Positions 1 to 9,205 are shown, counted from the stretch's first letter. The stretch: DNA of 43,018 nt from Thiogranum sp. (GCA_030148775.1 JASBST010000073.1:1-43018); one strand, 5' to 3'. Numbers and translations are program-made. The notes: generated by a model not told the origin, from the sequence alone.

Positions 1-1837
1 TCTGTCCCTGCGCCCGACAATGCTAGGCGACCTGCTCCAGCGCCTGCGCATCGATGCCCAGGCGCTGCAGGTGTTTTAGGTTACCCAAGGCGACCCGTCG
101 GCCGTCGACGTTTCCGCTGACACCGAAACCGGTGACCGAGACAAAGTCCTGCGCCAGCGCGAACACCAGGTTTCTCTCCTGCGCGCCGCTGACAATCGCC
201 TCGGCCAGCGGATGTTCGCTGGCACGTTCGAGACTGGCGCCAAGGCGCAGAATTTCCGCTTCCTCGAACCCGTTGATCGCGCTGAGAGCGACCAGCCGCG
301 GGCGGCCTTCGGTCAAGGTACCGGTTTTGTCCACCACCAGGGTGTCGACCTTTTCCAGGATTTCCAGCGCCTCGGCATTCTTGATCAGAACGCCCGACTC
401 GGCGCCTTTGCCGGTACCGACCATAATCGACATCGGCGTGGCCAGACCCAGGGCGCAGGGGCAGGCGATAATCAATACCGCCACCGCATTGACCAGCGCG
501 TGCGCCAGACGCGGCTCGGGTCCCCACAGACCCCAGATCACGAACGTGGCCACCGCTATCAGCACCACCGCGGGCACGAAATAGCCGGAAACCACGTCCG
601 CCAGTTTCTGGATGGGCGCACGTGAACGCTGGGCTTCACTGACCATAGTCACGATCTTGGCCAGCAACGTATCGGCGCCGACTTTCTCGGCCTGCATCAG
701 CAGACTGCCGGTTCCATTGACGGTCGCGCCGATCAGCCCGTCGCCGGTGTTTTTTTCCACCGGAACCGGTTCGCCGGTGACCATCGATTCGTCGACCGAG
801 CTGCCACCGCCCACGACCACCCCGTCGACAGGGACTTTTTCTCCCGGACGCACCCGCAATACGTCGCCGGGCTGGACCTGCTCCAGCGCAATATCACGCT
901 CGCCGCCGTCGGGGTCCACGATACGGGCTGTATCGGGACTGAGCCCAAGTAACAGCTTGATCGCCGAATTGGTCCGGCTACGCGCGCGCAACTCCAGTAC
1001 CTGTCCCAGCAGCACCAATGCCGTGATGACCGCAGCGGCCTCAAAATAGACCGCTACGGTGCCGTCGGCATGCCGCATGACCGCGGGGAAAATATGCGGC
1101 CATAGCAACGCCACCACGCTATAAGTCCAGGCGACCGCGACACCAAGACCGATCAGAGTGAACATATTAAGATGTCTGTTGACCACCGACTGCCAGCCAC
1201 GCACGAAAAACGGCCAACCGCCCCACAGCACCACCGGGGTGGCCAGCACGAACTGGCTCCATTGCACCGCCCGCATCGACCAATCCGCCGGTAACCAGCC
1301 CGGCGCCAGGTCGGCTACCATCGCCAGCGCGAACACGGCCACCCCCAATACGGCGCCGAGCTTGAAACGTCGTGTCATGTCGTCAAGTTCGTGAGTGTCT
1401 TCCTCGACCGCTACGCTGCGCGGCTCCAGCGCCATCCCGCACTTTGGGCAACTGCCCGGATGGTCCTGCACGACCTCGGGGTGCATCGGACAGGTGTACT
1501 CGATTTTCTTCAGCGCGGGCGGCGCGGACAGCTCCAGCGCCATGCCGCATTTGGAGCAGGCACCCGGCTGCGACTGCTGGATCTCGGGATGCATGGGGCA
1601 GGTGTAACGCGCGCCCGCCGGATGAAATTGCGCCGAGTCATCCCCGCCGACATCCTCGGCGTCGGCCTGCAGATACCGCTCCGGCGCGCCTTTGAACTTT
1701 TCCAGGCAACCCGCGCTGCAAAACCGATAGTCCCCACCTGCATGATGGTGGTGGTGAGGGCTACCGCTACTGACCTGCATCCCGCACACAGGATCCACCT
1801 GGCTCGCTAGCTGATCCGAATCTTTTTCGTTCAACAT
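1..1837 (-). pseudogene. Copper-type P1B ATPase (CopA/SilP-like), interrupted by in-frame TAG and cut by the left edge
   Basis: The family pumps Cu+/Ag+ out of the cytoplasm. In order, the protein shows an N-terminal YHS-type metal domain (DPVCGM, a five-His run, FCSAGC), two metal-binding repeats (YTCPMHPE...CGMALE), the membrane region with the P1B-1 motif CPC ([11 protein letters not shown]), the phosphorylation motif DKTGTLTEG and the SEHPLAEA motif. The frame ends at TAG (23-25, codon 605), before the GDG(I/V)NDAP hinge needed for ATP hydrolysis. Translation past the TAG gives HCRAQGQ, which fits the usual continuation (xxRxxGQTVMF), so this looks like a nonsense codon in an otherwise intact gene of about 800 codons. 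The ATG at 1837 overlaps the merR stop (TGATG), implying coupling; a GTG lies one codon upstream. If the TAG is real and not suppressed, the product is inactive. Confidence 0.85.
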
Positions 1838-2259
1838 CACTGCACCTCGTCATTCAGTGAGAATGATTCAATCAAGTGGCACACCGTGTGTCCGTCCGGC
1901 ACGCCGTCGGGTTTGTCTTCCCAGGACTCCAGCGCCCGCTCCATCCGGGACTGCAGCAACAGCAGCTCTTCGAGCTGCCGCCGGTTCTCCACGATCCGAC
2001 GCTGCAGAATCTCACGCACCCGCGGACAGGGGGAATGGCCATTGTCCGCGTCGTGCATAATGGTCTTGATTTCGCTGAGCGTATACCCCAGCCCCTTGGC
2101 GCTGCGAATAAAGCGCAGCCAATAAATCTCCTTGGGCTGATACATATGGTAGTTGTTAGCCGGGTTGCGTGCCGGGCGCAAAAGCCCCATGCGGGTGTAG
2201 TAACGTACCGCGTGCGGAGTCGCGCCGCCACGATTGGCGAGTTCTGTGACTGTCAACAT
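1837..2259 (-). CDS. MerR-family heavy-metal regulator
   Basis: A 140-residue protein with an N-terminal winged helix ([20 protein letters not shown]), the conserved Gly-Leu/Arg-Pro wing and a long dimerization helix. Cys78 (HSPCP) sits where ZntR/CadR/MerR carry a metal-ligand Cys. A second Cys127 is flanked by His124 and His128 near the C-terminus. The CueR-type C-x7-C pair is not present, so the inducer cannot be assigned: a divalent metal or Cu/Ag are both possible. AGGGGA precedes the ATG. Its stop overlaps the ATPase start, and it lies 53 bases after the Met-rich gene, so all three probably form one operon behind the MerR-type promoter at 2893-2924, giving autoregulation. Confidence 0.9.
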   Translation of the reverse strand: MLTVTELANRGGATPHAVRYYTRMGLLRPARNPANNYHMYQPKEIYWLRFIRSAKGLGYTLSEIKTIMHDADNGHSPCPRVREILQRRIVENRRQLEELLLLQSRMERALESWEDKPDGVPDGHTVCHLIESFSLNDEVQ

Positions 2260-2312
2260 ACCGTTTCCCCTGGGCAGCCACTGCCTGGCAATGGCCGCCC
2301 GCTAGTCTGTTA

Positions 2313-2789
2313 TTATTTCATCTGCTTGCGATGATCGTGATTGCGTCGTAGGCGAGAAGTATCCTCGGCGGCGGCCTGATTTTGCATCATCTGGTCCATC
2401 ATCATCTGCATCATTTGCATCCGTTGCTCCAGCATGTCCTGCCGCTGGTTCATCCGCTGCATTGATCCGTCCTGTCCGGCCTCCGTTGACGGTTTTTGCA
2501 TTGTCTGCATCGAGCGCATCATCTCCTGCATGCTCTGCCTGTGCCGCTCGATCAGCGCCTCGCGTTTATCCGGATCCTGGGTGCGTTTGATTTCCATCAT
2601 CTGCTGGCGGAGTTTCTGCATATTTTCCGGCATCGACATCATGCCCATCCGATCCCCGGAAGCGCTGACATCCGTCTCCCGGGAACCGGCGGGCTCATGT
2701 CCGCCGACCTGGTGAGCCGGCCCGGTGGCGTGCACCAGCCCGGAACCCAAAGCCAGCATAACTGCAGCGATTAGACGACTAGTATCCAT
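2313..2789 (-). CDS. Met-rich periplasmic protein, putative metal-binding
   Basis: A 158-residue secreted protein. Residues 1-21 form a signal peptide (hydrophobic core, cleavage near VHA). The mature part is hydrophilic, predicted helical, very rich in Met and Gln (for example MQMMQMMMDQMMQ) and contains several His. No family was recognised with certainty; it resembles Met-rich periplasmic proteins found beside copper and silver pumps. The ATG at 2789 was chosen because AAGGAG lies just upstream and the signal peptide begins there; a TTG seven codons earlier is less likely. It is the first gene of the MerR/ATPase operon. A role binding or buffering Cu+/Ag+ in the periplasm is inferred. Confidence 0.75.
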   Translation of the reverse strand: MDTSRLIAAVMLALGSGLVHATGPAHQVGGHEPAGSRETDVSASGDRMGMMSMPENMQKLRQQMMEIKRTQDPDKREALIERHRQSMQEMMRSMQTMQKPSTEAGQDGSMQRMNQRQDMLEQRMQMMQMMMDQMMQNQAAAEDTSRLRRNHDHRKQMK

Positions 2790-2892
2790 CTGCTTTCTCC
2801 TTCTGTTCAAGTTAAGTAACGATCAATAACCATGGCTTTTCTGCCACCCCGGTCGGTAAAGCCGGCCTCAGCGGCGTTGGCGACAAGGTACA

Positions 2893-2924
2893 AGCCTAAA
2901 ACCTATACCCTGGACACAGGTCAA
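2893..2924 (-). promoter_or_regulatory. MerR-type promoter/operator of the Met-rich-merR-ATPase operon
   Basis: On the minus strand the -35 element TTGACC (2924-2919) is followed by a 20-base spacer and TAGGCT (2898-2893) as -10. The spacer carries an imperfect dyad whose arms begin and end ACCT...AGGT (2901-2921, 7 of 10 arm positions paired). An overlong spacer with a dyad between -35 and -10 is the signature of promoters untwisted by MerR-family activators. It lies about 100 bases before the Met-rich gene. Confidence 0.75.
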
Positions 2925-2927
2925 GCT

Positions 2928-3563
2928 TTATTGCGATGCAGCTCCAAACTTCTCGCGCAGATAACCCAGCACCCGCTGGATATCGGCGCCGCCAAGGGCC
3001 GGGTTGCCGCCCTTGGGGGGCATGGCCATCGGCGAACCGGGCGTTTTAAAGCCTTCGGTGATGTGCCGCAGCAAAATGCCATCGTCTTGCGCCAAGGGCC
3101 CGTCCGCCGCCGTCAGATCGGGCGCACCGGGTACCGCGCCGGTGCCGTCCTGACCATGACAGGCCACACAGGTCTGCTGATAAATTTCCGCGCCCGACAA
3201 GTCCGTTGCAGCGGTCGAGCGGGTCGGGACGCCGCTGTCGGTCACATTGCCCCGCGGCTCGGGCATCCGGTTGTTGGCGCTTTGCAGGAACGCGAGAATT
3301 TCCCGTTGCTGTAGCCCCGTCAATCCGGCACGGACCCGCATATGGGTGACGATCGGTCGCCAGAGGTCGTCGCGAAATTCCATTGGATCGCGCATTTCGT
3401 GGCAGCGCGCGCAATTCTCGCTCCAGCTTTTGGCGCCGCGCGCCAGGATATCGCTGTTTTCGGCGTCGACTGGCGTGGTCGCGAGAACCGCCGTCACGCT
3501 CAACCCAAGGTAGAGAGCAGGGAAAAAATTGAAAGTTCTGGTAGATGCCATAACGCGGTTCAT
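2928..3563 (-). CDS. Diheme c-type cytochrome
   Basis: A 211-residue exported cytochrome: a signal peptide (about residues 1-35), a first heme site CARCH followed by a short domain, and a second domain with CVACHGQDGTG. A downstream Met-Pro region (MAMPPKGG) probably supplies a distal ligand. The two-domain layout resembles cytochrome c4/c553-type electron carriers. The ATG at 3563 is preceded by AGGGGAG. It starts 13 bases after the porin stop, so the two are probably co-transcribed under the FNR-type box at 4897-4910. The partner is unknown; an anaerobic or microaerobic electron-transfer role is inferred from context. Confidence 0.85.
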   Translation of the reverse strand: MNRVMASTRTFNFFPALYLGLSVTAVLATTPVDAENSDILARGAKSWSENCARCHEMRDPMEFRDDLWRPIVTHMRVRAGLTGLQQREILAFLQSANNRMPEPRGNVTDSGVPTRSTAATDLSGAEIYQQTCVACHGQDGTGAVPGAPDLTAADGPLAQDDGILLRHITEGFKTPGSPMAMPPKGGNPALGGADIQRVLGYLREKFGAASQ

Positions 3564-3576
3564 ATGCTGATCTCCC

Positions 3577-4806
3577 CTAAAAACCGTACGCAAACTGAAG
3601 CTGGAACCCGTCGTCATCGGCGGCCGATCCATTCGCTGCGTTGTTAAAGTTGTAGGCCAGTTTGGCCATCGCGTTGGCTGAGAACAAATAGTTCACCCCA
3701 ACGGCCCATTGTTTCTGATCGCTACTGTCATGGGGTGAGTCGTAGTCGCCATAGCGCACGGCACCTTCCCAGTTGGTGGGGGCGAAACGGTAGCTCGCCT
3801 GGGCATACCAGGCCTGCCATTTCGCCGCGGCGGGCGCGGCACTGGCCACCTCTGAACCGACTTTTTGCTCGATATACTCTCCGCGCAGACGCAACGTGCG
3901 CCAGTGATAGGCGAAATCGGCGCCGAAAACCCGATAACTGCGGGTCGCGTTGGGCTCGTCTTCTCCCGCCACCTTGCCTGTGGCGCCCGACAGACCCAGC
4001 TCCAGTTGCGGCAACGCAATGATGCCCACTCTGCCGCCAAAGACGGCTTCGTCGTCATCGTTTGAGGTACGCCCTTCGGCTTCGATCGCCTCTATTTCAT
4101 CGCCGACAATTTCTAGTATGGGTCCGTTGCCCGCGTATAACGCGTAGTTGATAAAACGACTATTGCCACCTAACGGAAGGCCGCCACGCGCCTGTAAACC
4201 TGTTTCGGAAACCGGCGCTGCCTGATCGTGGCCGAAACCCGGCGGTGCGGTCGGCAGTTTGTTGATCCAGGAGGGGTGAAAGTTTTGCCGAAATTGACCG
4301 AGCGGGCTGAGAGATTTTCCAGCGATCAACGCAAGATTGTCATTCACAAACAGATCGACGGTAAGGTATTCCAGGTTGTTAGCCGTCGCGCCGTTTTCTT
4401 CGAGCTCAAGCTCCAATTCGGCCTCGAGCATGATGAGATCGCGGTACTGATAGTGGAAGATCGGATTGAAACGCACCGCTGAAACGGCACCGTTTTGATT
4501 ATCGCCATCGGTATAGGAGACGTCGCCGTATCCGGCCAGGTGAACTACCGAATCGGCATTTTTCCATTCCTCGCTCTGCGCGGAAACCTGCTCTATCCGC
4601 TTTCTCAGCTCATAGACATCGGCGTCGTTCACGCGCTTTTCCTGCGCCTTGAGCTGATCCTTGACTTCGCGCAGTTGGTTCTGCAGATTATCGACCTGCG
4701 ATTTCAGGGTGTCGTAAGTAGCGTCGGCAAATACGTCATGGGATAAAGCTACAGCGGCTATGGAGGCGGCAAACACCGCGAAGGGTTTTCTCGACGATCG
4801 TTTCAT
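3577..4806 (-). CDS. Outer-membrane porin with N-terminal coiled coil
   Basis: A 409-residue protein with a signal peptide (MKRSSRKPFAVFAASIAAVALS, cleavage near VFA). A short coiled coil follows (about 28-75, heptads around LKSQVDNLQNQLREVKDQL), then an aromatic-rich beta-barrel ending FAYGF with the terminal Phe typical of BAM substrates. It resembles Gram-negative porins with a coiled-coil stalk, including the phosphate-selective O/P type; substrate unknown. The ATG at 4806 has AGGGAGAAG upstream; in-frame starts further up are less convincing. It ends in TAG directly after the barrel-terminal Phe, good evidence that TAG is a true stop in this genome. It lies upstream of the diheme cytochrome gene. 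Confidence 0.85.
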   Translation of the reverse strand: MKRSSRKPFAVFAASIAAVALSHDVFADATYDTLKSQVDNLQNQLREVKDQLKAQEKRVNDADVYELRKRIEQVSAQSEEWKNADSVVHLAGYGDVSYTDGDNQNGAVSAVRFNPIFHYQYRDLIMLEAELELELEENGATANNLEYLTVDLFVNDNLALIAGKSLSPLGQFRQNFHPSWINKLPTAPPGFGHDQAAPVSETGLQARGGLPLGGNSRFINYALYAGNGPILEIVGDEIEAIEAEGRTSNDDDEAVFGGRVGIIALPQLELGLSGATGKVAGEDEPNATRSYRVFGADFAYHWRTLRLRGEYIEQKVGSEVASAAPAAAKWQAWYAQASYRFAPTNWEGAVRYGDYDSPHDSSDQKQWAVGVNYLFSANAMAKLAYNFNNAANGSAADDDGFQLQFAYGF

Positions 4807-4896
4807 TACTCTTCTCCCTGGATATGAAAGGTAGCGGAGCACGCGCCCCTTATCGCTTGTTCACCCCCTTTTTATTCGCTTAAATGACATGCCATG

Positions 4897-4910
4897 TTGA
4901 TACGGATCAA
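4897..4910. promoter_or_regulatory. FNR/Anr-type box upstream of the porin-cytochrome operon
   Basis: TTGAT-ACGG-ATCAA is a perfect match to the FNR-family consensus TTGAT-N4-ATCAA. Its centre is about 97 bases upstream of the porin ATG. On the minus strand an A/T-rich AATAAA lies about 31 bases downstream of the centre, as expected of a class II (-41.5) activator site. A cognate regulator could be the Crp/Fnr protein at 35066-35869 or one outside the window. Confidence 0.7.
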
Positions 4911-4943
4911 CAGAAACGGATTAAGAAAACTTATTTTCACTCC

Positions 4944-4973
4944 AAAAAAAAACGCCCATCGAAGGATGGGCGT
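4944..4973 (-). terminator. Rho-independent terminator after the cop operon
   Basis: A perfect 9-bp stem, ACGCCCATC (4952-4960) and GATGGGCGT (4965-4973), encloses a 4-base loop. On the minus strand it is followed by an uninterrupted T run (complement of the A run at 4944-4951). It ends transcription after the cupredoxin gene and separates the cop operon from the porin promoter. Confidence 0.9.
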
Positions 4974-5028
4974 CTAAAAACCTACTCAGCACCCGCAGCG
5001 GCTCTATCCGGCGGGCTAGGCGGAAGAC

Positions 5029-5514
5029 TCACTTGACCATAATCTCGCCGCGCATCCCGGCTTCGAGATGCCCCGGGACCAAACAGGCGAAGTCGAAAGT
5101 TCCGGCGCGGTCAAAATCCCAGATCAAAGTTCCCGTTTTACCAGGCGCCAGCGAAATCATATTCGGCTCGGCGTGCTTCATGGCAGGGTTTTTACGCATC
5201 ATGGCGGCGTGTTCTTTCAACTCGTCCATAGTGCCGATGACCAGTTCGTGTCGAATCTTTCCCGCGTTGTGCACCACCAGGCGAACAGTCTCGTCCTTTT
5301 TAAACCGCAGTTTGTCGGGGCTGAAGCGCATGCTGTCGCTCATGGTAACCTCCACGGTGCGTTCAACCTTGGCCGGGTCGCCCTTTCGCCCAACCTGATC
5401 CTCGTCACCGTGGTGCTCCATATTCTCCATCGAGTGGCCTTGGGCATGCTCGCCGCCCGCCAATGCCGCGGTGGGCAGCACACCGATTGCCAGTAATACC
5501 ATCAGAAGTTTCAT
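5029..5514 (-). CDS. Periplasmic cupredoxin, CopI-like copper-tolerance protein
   Basis: A 161-residue protein with a signal peptide (about 1-19, cleavage near ALA) and a His/Met-rich segment (20-40). A cupredoxin domain follows, with candidate type-1 copper ligands His89 (RHELVIG), Cys144, His149 and Met154 (CLVPGHLEAGM). This layout matches the plastocyanin-like proteins of copper-resistance operons, including CopI; the exact orthology is not proven. It begins 27 bases after copB and is closed by the terminator at 4952-4973, so it is the last gene of copA-copB-cupredoxin. Role: periplasmic copper binding or electron transfer, inferred from the family. Confidence 0.85.
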   Translation of the reverse strand: MKLLMVLLAIGVLPTAALAGGEHAQGHSMENMEHHGDEDQVGRKGDPAKVERTVEVTMSDSMRFSPDKLRFKKDETVRLVVHNAGKIRHELVIGTMDELKEHAAMMRKNPAMKHAEPNMISLAPGKTGTLIWDFDRAGTFDFACLVPGHLEAGMRGEIMVK

Positions 5515-5541
5515 AGATTCGTTCCTGTGTCAGTCATACCA

Positions 5542-6480
5542 TTAAAACCAGAAACGCAGACCGGCGACGACCCGAGAGTCATATACATTCTCACCCGCGG
5601 CCTTAGCCAAATCCTGCGTTTCGCCGAACTTCCCCGCCCACTCCACGCCTATGTAGGGCGCAAATTGGCGGCGGATTTCGTAGCGAAGCCGCACACCGGC
5701 GGTAATGTCGGACAGCCCGCTGCCCAACCCTCTCCGTGTGTCGCCCTTGCTGTAGACGTTGGTTTCCACCCGCGGCGTAAGAATGAGCCTTTGGGTGAAT
5801 AGAATTTCATATTCGCTGTCCAGACGCAGCGCCGCACGCCCCTCCTCACCGAGATAGCCGGTCAACTCGACGTCGAACCAGTACGGTGCCAACCCCTGCA
5901 CACCGAAGGCCAACCAGCTCCTGTTGGGCCCTTCGCCGTGGTCGTAACGCAGTCCCAGTTGAGCGTCCCAGTAAGCCGCCACCGCGTGACTCCAAAGCAG
6001 CTCACTGCGTGCCTCGGCCAGCTTGCCGCCATCCACATCGCCCTCGCCTTTGAACACCGCACGGTCATAAGTGCGGCCGTACCAGGCCTGCAGGTCGTAG
6101 GCGGTGGAGTTGTTATGCTCGCCGCGGACGGTTTCCAGTTGATCGACCAATAGCGAGGCCAGGCTGTGGGAATCCATCATGGAGAGCGGATAAGGACCGA
6201 AATCGTAACCGTCGCTGTAAGCATGGGGATCCCGTGCGTCAGGGGGTGGCGAGCCGCCTTGCATGGATCCCATGTCCATAGGCTGGTCATTCTGGCTCGC
6301 CCGCTGCCCGGATTTCGCCACCGCATCCGCCGAGACGGGCGCAGAAGGCATCGGCATCATCTTATGGCCGGCATGCGGATCGGCCGTCGATGGCGTTTGC
6401 GCACGCACCGCAAAACTGATGGCCAGGGAAACCGCAACCAGTGCACCGCACCACAGTCGGGCCGGCATTAGTCCGCTCAT
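5542..6480 (-). CDS. copB: CopB-family outer-membrane copper resistance protein
   Basis: A 312-residue protein with a signal peptide (about 1-28), a His/Met-rich N-terminal segment (HAGHKMMPMP, QPMDMGSMQGG) and the PF05275-type barrel with Tyr/Trp-rich strands, ending RVVAGLRFWF. CopB is the outer-membrane partner of the CopA oxidase in copper sequestration. The ATG at 6480 overlaps the copA stop (ATGA), so translation is probably coupled to copA; if copA translation stops early at its internal TAG, copB expression could also fall. In-frame sequence upstream of 6480 lies inside copA and is not coding in this frame. Confidence 0.92.
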   Translation of the reverse strand: MSGLMPARLWCGALVAVSLAISFAVRAQTPSTADPHAGHKMMPMPSAPVSADAVAKSGQRASQNDQPMDMGSMQGGSPPPDARDPHAYSDGYDFGPYPLSMMDSHSLASLLVDQLETVRGEHNNSTAYDLQAWYGRTYDRAVFKGEGDVDGGKLAEARSELLWSHAVAAYWDAQLGLRYDHGEGPNRSWLAFGVQGLAPYWFDVELTGYLGEEGRAALRLDSEYEILFTQRLILTPRVETNVYSKGDTRRGLGSGLSDITAGVRLRYEIRRQFAPYIGVEWAGKFGETQDLAKAAGENVYDSRVVAGLRFWF

Positions 6481-8306
6481 GCCACCACCGCCTCGCGGAA
6501 CATGCCCGCCTCCATGTGGTACAGAAGATGGCAGTGCCATGCCCAGCGCCCCAGCGCGTCGGCGGTGAGCAGGAAGCTCACACGTTGCGCCGGCTGTACG
6601 CTCACGGTGTGTTTGCGCACCTGAAAGCCGCCTTGCGGATTTTCCACCTCGCTCCACAGTCCGTGCAGGTGCATGGGATGCGTCATCATGGTGTCGTTGA
6701 CGAACACCACCCGCAGACGCTCGCCGTAGCGAAAATGTACCGGCGTGGAACGACCGAATTCGAGGCCGTCCAATGACCAACTGTAGCGCTCCATATTGCC
6801 GGTAAGATGCAGTTCGATTTCCCGTTCGGCCTCACGCTTGTCCAGGGGACCGCCGATGGTGTGCAGATCGGCGTAAGTCAGCACGCGGCGTCCGTTATCG
6901 CGCAAGCCCACGCCGGGATCGTCAAGATTGGTGCGCGGCATATCGACCCGCATATCCACGCTAGGCCCATATTCCGTCCGTGCGTGATTGGCGCGCACCA
7001 TGGGCTGCGATTTATCCATGGACATGCCGTGCGCACTGTGGTCCATGCCCTCCATCTTCATCCCCGACATACCCGGCATGCTGTGCTGCATTCCCCCCAT
7101 TGCACCGTGATTCATCCCTTGCATACCGCCGTCCTGTCCCATGGCTCCCATCATGTCCGCCATGCTCAGCCACACCGGCATGTCGACGGCCGGGACTTCA
7201 GCCTCCATTCCCTGGCGCGGCGCCAGCGTGCCGCGGGCATAGCCGGTACGGTCCATGGACTGGGCGAAGATGGTATAGGCGCGATCGTCCTTGGGCTCGA
7301 CCAGTACGTCATAGGTCTCGGCGACGCCGATACGGAACTAGTCGACGCTGACCGGCTCAACCAGCTGTCCGTCGACCTCGACCACGGTCATTTTCAGACC
7401 GGGTATGCGCACGTCGAAAAACGACATTGCACCGGAATTGATAAAGCGCAGGCGAACCCTTTCGCCACGGCGAAACAGCCCGGTCCAGTTGCCGGACGGC
7501 GTCATGCCATTCAGCAGATAGGTGTAGGTATAGGCGGAAATGTCGGCCAGATCGGTCGGGCTCATGCGCATTTGATTCCACATTCGCCTTTTGTCCAGTG
7601 CCGCGCGCAGGCCCTGCTGCGAAACATCGCCGAGAAAATCGATGGCGGTGGGCTCAATAAAGTTGTAAAAATCGCTTTGCTTTTTCAAGTGTCCGAACAC
7701 AGTAAGCGGATTTTCATCGGTCCAGTCCGACAGCTGCACCACGTAGTCGCGATCGGCGCGCACCTTTTCCCCGCCGGCCGGCTCGATGACTATCGAGCCA
7801 TACATACCGGTCTGCTCCTGGAAACCGGTGTGCGAGTGATACCAGTAAGTACCCGACTGCTTTACCTTGAAGCGATAAACAAAGGTGCTGCCGGGCGCGA
7901 TTCCGGGATAGCTGATACCCGGCACACCGTCCATCTCGAAAGGCAGCAAAATGCCATGCCAGTGAATCGATGTCGACCCTTTCAGGCGGTTGGTGACCCG
8001 CAGGGTGACGGTATCACCTTCGCGCCAGTGCAGAACCGGGCCGGGAATCGAGCCATTGATGGTCGTCGCCATACGCGGCTTGCCGGTATAGTTGACCGGC
8101 GTCTCGTCGATGACAAGGTCGAATTCGGTGCCACGGAGAACCGGGACGGCATTACCGGCGGCCGCCAGTGCGGCTTGCGCGGCCGCGCCGGCGCTTCCCA
8201 GCCAGGGTCCGAGTCCCAGCGCCACGCCGCCGGCGGCCAGGCCCTGCAGGAAACGCCGTCGCGGCGGGTCGGGTAACAGTAAAGACGGATAATCGCTGCG
8301 TTTCAT
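6477..8306 (-). pseudogene. copA: CopA-type multicopper oxidase (copper resistance protein A), interrupted by in-frame TAG
   Basis: A Tat-exported laccase-like periplasmic oxidase. Twin arginines (PPRRRFLQG, residues 14-22) lead the signal. HWHG (115-118) and the HSH of YHSHTGFQEQTG (157-159) are trinuclear copper motifs. The C-terminal half has a Met/His-rich loop, HPMHLHGLW and the type-1/type-3 signature WHCHLLYHMEAGM. TAG at 7338-7340 (codon 323) splits the gene; the same frame continues FRIGVAETYDVLVEP, and relatives read VDEFRIGVAETYDV, so TAG stands where Glu (GAG) is expected. The oxidase cannot be completed without readthrough because the second half holds the type-1 site. The ATG at 8306 was chosen for the Tat signal. 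It is first in the cop operon. Confidence 0.88.
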
Positions 8307-8421
8307 CCCGAATTCAGTCCTCGCGTCAGTTGGATCGGTGGTCGAACCCGTAGCGCCACAAACGGACCCGACATCGGAGGCAACCATAGCAACCCCACTC
8401 TGTCCCCGGGATGACCCAATC

Positions 8422-8437
8422 ATTACAATTATGTAAT
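8422..8437. promoter_or_regulatory. cop-box-like dyad between copA and copR
   Basis: ATTACA-N4-TGTAAT is a perfect 6-bp inverted repeat in the 215-base gap between divergent copA and copR. It matches the TTACA/TGACA-N4-TGTNAT pattern reported for CopR/CusR-type regulators. It sits about 120 bases before the copA ATG and about 90 before the copR ATG, so one site could serve both directions. The binding protein is inferred to be the adjacent regulator. Confidence 0.65.
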
Positions 8438-8521
8438 CTACCGGTCATGGTGCTGACAGGACCACATAGCTAGTCTGAATCGGTTCCTTATCACCCTGCG
8501 TATCGCCGCCACGGACTCCGA

Positions 8522-9205
8522 ATGAAAATTCTGATCGTCGAGGATGAAGCCAAAATCAGCGCCTATCTGCAGCAGGGGCTCAGCGAGGCGGGCTTCGTGG
8601 TGGATGCCTCGCGCAACGGTCTGGATGCCCATCACCTCGCCATGACCGAACACTACGACCTGATCATACTTGACGTGATGCTGCCGGACGTGGACGGCTG
8701 GACCATTCTCAAAGCGCTGCGCGAGGCCGGACGGGATGTTCCGGTGCTGTTTCTCACGGCGCGCGACAGCGTCGATGACCGGGTAAAAGGGCTCGAGCTG
8801 GGCGCCGATGACTACCTGGTAAAGCCCTTTGCCTTCGCCGAGCTGTTGGCCAGGGTGCGCACCCTGTTGCGTCGGGGCGTCAACCGCACGACAGAAACCC
8901 GTCTCAGCGCCGCCGATCTGGAGCTGGATCTGCTGAGCCGGCGGGTCACACGCGCCGGACAGCGGCTCGCGATTACCACACGGGAGTTTGCCCTGCTGGA
9001 GCTGTTGCTGCGCCACCAGAACGAGGTGCTGCCGCGCTCGCTGATCGCCTCCCAGGTCTGGGACATGAACTTTGACAGCGACACCAATGTCATCGACGTG
9101 GCTATCCGGCGGCTACGGGCGAAAATCGATGACGACTTCGAGCCCAAGCTGATTCGCACGGTGCGCGGCATGGGCTACATGTTGGACAGCAGTGACCAAA
9201 GCTGA
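8522..9205 (+). CDS. copR: OmpR-family heavy-metal response regulator (CopR/CusR-like)
   Basis: A 227-residue regulator. The receiver domain (1-115) has the acidic pair Glu7/Asp8, phospho-acceptor Asp51 (IILDVMLPD), Thr79 and Lys101 (VKPF). The C-terminal OmpR winged helix (about 130-222) contains LTTREF-like ([10 protein letters not shown]) and the [27 protein letters not shown] recognition region that is typical of CusR/CopR/IrlR. It lies divergent from copA and overlaps its kinase gene by 14 bases. It probably activates the cop genes in response to periplasmic copper, via the dyad at 8422-8437; silver or other metals cannot be excluded from sequence alone. Confidence 0.92.
   Translation: MKILIVEDEAKISAYLQQGLSEAGFVVDASRNGLDAHHLAMTEHYDLIILDVMLPDVDGWTILKALREAGRDVPVLFLTARDSVDDRVKGLELGADDYLVKPFAFAELLARVRTLLRRGVNRTTETRLSAADLELDLLSRRVTRAGQRLAITTREFALLELLLRHQNEVLPRSLIASQVWDMNFDSDTNVIDVAIRRLRAKIDDDFEPKLIRTVRGMGYMLDSSDQS

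Noticed and set aside
6807..8276. A 489-codon open frame antisense to copA
   Set aside because: Opposite-strand shadow of the oxidase; His/Arg-rich, no family resemblance.
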